From Lachnospiraceae bacterium (GTDB lineage Bacteria > Bacillota_A > Clostridia > Lachnospirales > Lachnospiraceae), in the NCBI GenBank assembly GCA_024699595.1, contig JAILPG010000153.1, positions 1 to 18,025 on the forward strand: a DNA stretch of 18,025 nt, given 5' to 3'. Both the position numbers and the translations under genes were made by a program. The notes beneath the pieces are model-generated. The model searched no databases. It was not told the origin of the DNA and was given only the letters and a program-made list of their open reading frames with translations. Below are positions 16,280-18,025 of this stretch, piece after piece (position 1 is the stretch's first letter; every line of letters starts with the position of its first letter).

Positions 16280-16663
16280 TTACTGTTTAGGACTCTCTAC
16301 CTTTACCTTATGATCATACCACTTACCCTTTGATCCGATAAGAGCAAGATCAAATTCCTTGTCAAGATAAGGTACCGGAACGTCAAATCCATAGACTTCC
16401 TCTTCTGTTCCGTCGCTGTATTTTACCTTGTCCGTAGTAGGCTCGAGTAAGACAGCCCCGTCTTTTTTTGCATCATCTGCAAGTCCGGGATAGAGATTTA
16501 AGATGTTCTTTGATGCAAGAGAGATATGGATCGTCATCTTTCCGTCCTTTACGGTAAGCTCGCCCATATCGTTATTAGCCTCATTTACATGAAACATTGA
16601 GCTGTCTGTAGTAAATTTAGCGTTGTAGGTACCATCCTTGATAACGGCACTTGAGTCACTCAG
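16280..16663 (-). CDS. C-terminal extension of CbiK in the -1 frame
   Basis: From the CTG codon at 16663 this frame runs 127 codons to a TAA at 16280. It is protein-like throughout: KDGTYNAKF, TDSSMFHVNEA, LTVKDGKMTIHISLASKN, YGFDVPVPYLDKEFDLALIG, KWYDHKVKV. The first ATG (16597) lies 22 codons in, after the domain has begun, and has no ribosome binding site, so a separate gene is unlikely. A -1 slip on the A9 run at 16664-16672 would join it to CbiK as a protein of about 555 residues. The domain is similar to residues 45-145 of the neighbouring binding protein. Alternatives are a sequencing indel in the homopolymer or a recent mutation. Confidence 0.78.
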   Translation of the reverse strand: MSDSSAVIKDGTYNAKFTTDSSMFHVNEANNDMGELTVKDGKMTIHISLASKNILNLYPGLADDAKKDGAVLLEPTTDKVKYSDGTEEEVYGFDVPVPYLDKEFDLALIGSKGKWYDHKVKVESPKQ

Positions 16664-16672
16664 TTTTTTTTT
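16660..16672 (-). promoter_or_regulatory. Candidate -1 frameshift (slippage) site
   Basis: In the cbiK frame the message reads GCA AAA AAA AAC TGA. The nine A residues contain the heptamer A AAA AAC, the classic XXXYYYZ pattern for -1 ribosomal slippage, placed directly before the zero-frame stop; A9 is also long enough for transcriptional slippage. No strong stimulatory hairpin is evident: only a 4-bp stem around the next bases (CTGAGTGACTCAAG). Other genes here contain A7-A8 runs without a frame change, so A9 is the longest. Confidence 0.55.
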
Positions 16673-17946
16673 GCGTCTGAGCCAAGTTCCTTAAGAGCGT
16701 TTGCCGTATGCTCAACGTAGAGCTTCTGAACAGCCTCGATCCTTCCGAGACCTTCTATCTGACAGTCGATCGAATCGAATGCGCCTGAAGCCTCAAACAT
16801 GCTCTTCCATGAATCGTCATCATCGCCTGCCATATCGTTATTGGCGTGATCGCCTGCAACTACCATCAAGGGACGAAGGATGACCTTCTTGTAACCGGCT
16901 GCCTTTACTGACTCGATGATGTTCTCGCATGCTGTCTCTTCGGGTTCACCCTCAACAGTACCGATGAATACATTCTTGTAGTTAAGCTTGTCCATCTGAG
17001 TAGCCATCTGGCTGTAGCTTACCTTTGCTGTGTGAGCTGTACCGTGACCCATGAATACAAATGCAACACCGTCCTTGTCTGCAGCATCAAGTGAATCAAA
17101 TCCTGCTGACTTTACTGCTGCATCAACAACAGCCTGAGCAACTGTCTTCTTGTCATCGTTTATTACTGTAGCATCGGCACCTACCTCGCCAAGAAGAGGC
17201 TCGGCAACTGCAACTGACTCAAACTTGTCAGCATATTTATCAAGAGCTTCGCAAAGCTCGTCGTACTCTGCACCATGCATCAGATGAGTAGGCTGGATGA
17301 GCAGGTTCTTTACGCCGTTTGCAACTGCTCTGTCAAGAGCCTGATCCATGTTGTCAATCTTTTCGTTATCTCTTGCCTGAACATGATTTATGATTATCTG
17401 AGCAGTAAATGCTCTTCTTACAGCCCAGTCGGGATTTGCAGCAGCAATAGCCTTTTCGATGCTGCTTATATCCTTGGCACGGCTGTCATTGAATGAAGTA
17501 CCAAAGCTTACAACAAGAATCTCGTTCTCTCCTATGTTATCTGAGTTGAGCGGATCATCCTTAGATGCATCGCCTGTATCTCTTCCGAAATAATCGGGAT
17601 CTGCTTCCTCGCCCTCAACCATCTCTTTCTGAGCATCTGTAAGAGCATCCCATGCCTTCTTTGCAGCCTCACACTGAGCATCTGTCTGATCTGTGCGCTC
17701 CTGAACATAGATCGCATCGATAAGAGCAGCAACCTCAGCTGCCTTTTCTTCATCACTCATCTGACTTGTCTCATCCTCGAATTCTTCTTTCATCTGATCC
17801 GCAACATCCGCTACATCCTGTGCTACTGTCTGTGCAACATCTTCCAGCTCATCGGTGTTTACGTTCTCAGTAGCACCTGAGCAGCCTGCAAGCATTGAGA
17901 CCGATGTAACGGTCGCAAGCAGAAGAACCATTAGTCTTTTTTTCAT
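16660..17946 (-). CDS. cbiK: Exported sirohydrochlorin cobaltochelatase (CbiK family lipoprotein)
   Basis: The family inserts Co2+ into sirohydrochlorin. The 428-residue zero-frame product has a lipoprotein signal (MKKRLMVLLL..., lipobox LAGC, Cys22), an acidic helical region to about 137 (ALIDAIY, AKKAWDALTDAQKEMVEG), then the CbiK domain: ILVVSFGTSF (143-152), the metal-site region GAEYDE (E227), FMGHGTAH (His301) and VAGDHANNDMAGDDDDSW (His367). The two histidines match the catalytic pair of Salmonella CbiK. I chose the ATG at 17946 because AGGAGG lies 9 nt upstream and the signal peptide starts there; an 18-codon longer start at 18000 would bury the signal. Codons AAG, AAC, TAC and ATC dominate, unlike the A/T-ending choices of the other genes, suggesting high expression. 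Export makes a simple biosynthetic role puzzling. Confidence 0.92.
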   Translation of the reverse strand: MKKRLMVLLLATVTSVSMLAGCSGATENVNTDELEDVAQTVAQDVADVADQMKEEFEDETSQMSDEEKAAEVAALIDAIYVQERTDQTDAQCEAAKKAWDALTDAQKEMVEGEEADPDYFGRDTGDASKDDPLNSDNIGENEILVVSFGTSFNDSRAKDISSIEKAIAAANPDWAVRRAFTAQIIINHVQARDNEKIDNMDQALDRAVANGVKNLLIQPTHLMHGAEYDELCEALDKYADKFESVAVAEPLLGEVGADATVINDDKKTVAQAVVDAAVKSAGFDSLDAADKDGVAFVFMGHGTAHTAKVSYSQMATQMDKLNYKNVFIGTVEGEPEETACENIIESVKAAGYKKVILRPLMVVAGDHANNDMAGDDDDSWKSMFEASGAFDSIDCQIEGLGRIEAVQKLYVEHTANALKELGSDAKKN

Positions 17947-17955
17947 AATATATTT

Positions 17956-17961
17956 CCTCCT
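17956..17961 (-). promoter_or_regulatory. Ribosome binding site of cbiK
   Basis: AGGAGG on the minus strand, 9 nt before the ATG at 17946. It is the strongest ribosome binding site in the window and decides the start of cbiK. Confidence 0.9.
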
Positions 17962-17982
17962 GAATATTGTATATATTGAATC

Positions 17983-18013
17983 AAAAAACTCACCCTGCAT
18001 TCACAGGATGAGT
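17983..18013 (-). terminator. Hairpin plus T-run upstream of cbiK (terminator or attenuator)
   Basis: On the minus strand ACTCATCCTG and CAGGGTGAGT form a 10-bp stem with one G-U pair around a 6-nt loop, followed by a T-run. On the plus strand the wobble becomes a C-A mismatch, so the structure fits minus-strand transcription. No convincing promoter lies between it and the cbiK start about 37 nt downstream. It may be the expression platform of a leader such as a cobalamin riboswitch, or the end of an upstream gene. Only 12 bases beyond it are visible, so the leader cannot be identified. Confidence 0.72.
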
Positions 18014-18025
18014 AATCGATTTCAC

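Noticed and set aside
16280..16597. A free-standing 105-residue gene starting at 16597
   Set aside because: No ribosome binding site, and the recognisable domain starts about 10 codons upstream of the ATG (DGTYNAKF) in the same frame, which stays open to the A9 run in cbiK.
16645..16663. Stimulatory hairpin for frameshifting after the A9 run
   Set aside because: Only about 4 base pairs around CTGAGTGACTCAAG; too weak and too close to the slip site to claim.
17532..17756. Minus-strand 74-residue frame inside cbiK
   Set aside because: Arg/Met/Leu-rich shadow of the helical region of cbiK; no independent signal.
17962..18025. Cobalamin riboswitch core within the window
   Set aside because: Only the hairpin and 12 further bases are visible; no conserved B12-box sequence can be read here.
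1..18025. CRISPR arrays, tRNA or rRNA genes, insertion sequences, transposases
   Set aside because: None seen on reading both strands. The gene content is continuous coding with gaps of at most 14 nt between genes, apart from the leader.

Overview
The window is almost entirely one tightly packed, minus-strand operon for anaerobic (early cobalt insertion) cobalamin biosynthesis, reading from right to left. Moderate-to-low GC, strong AGGAGG-type ribosome binding sites, lipoprotein signals, GTG and TTG starts, and the gene content (cbiK, cbiD, cbiG, cbiJ-E-T fusion) suggest an anaerobic Firmicute of class Clostridia, probably Lachnospiraceae. This placement is an inference from style, not from a search.

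Layout in transcription order: (1) a hairpin plus T-run at 17983-18013, cut close by the window edge; (2) an exported CbiK-type cobaltochelatase lipoprotein, whose frame ends on an A9 run and continues in the -1 frame into an extra C-terminal domain; (3) a substrate-binding lipoprotein that carries a related domain, a FecCD/BtuC permease, and an ABC ATPase fused to cobyric acid synthase (CbiP); (4) late and nucleotide-loop genes cobT, cobU, cobS, cobC, cbiB, cobD; (5) corrin-ring genes cbiC, cbiD, cbiF, cbiG, cbiH and a cbiJ-cbiE-cbiT triple fusion. Most junctions are 4-nt overlaps or gaps of a few bases, so the set is probably transcribed and translated as a unit. cbiL and a corrinoid adenosyltransferase are not in view.

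The first 360 bases break the pattern. They read on the plus strand and contain the missing C-terminal end of CbiT followed, with an ATGA overlap, by the first 83 codons of cbiA. At 360/361 this is joined head-on to the truncated cbiT body on the minus strand. The two cbiT pieces rejoin perfectly in frame, and the window begins within a few bases of the cbiT break. The native order was therefore cbiJET-cbiA on one strand, and the window start is either an inverted-chimera/fold-back assembly artefact or a real small inversion.

The most interesting biology is at the head of the operon. There is an extracytoplasmic CbiK with a possible frameshift-appended domain, a homologous domain on the neighbouring binding protein, and an importer whose ATPase is physically fused to the CbiP amidase. 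Together they look like a capture-and-import module for a tetrapyrrole, corrinoid or cobalt ligand, built into the B12 pathway.
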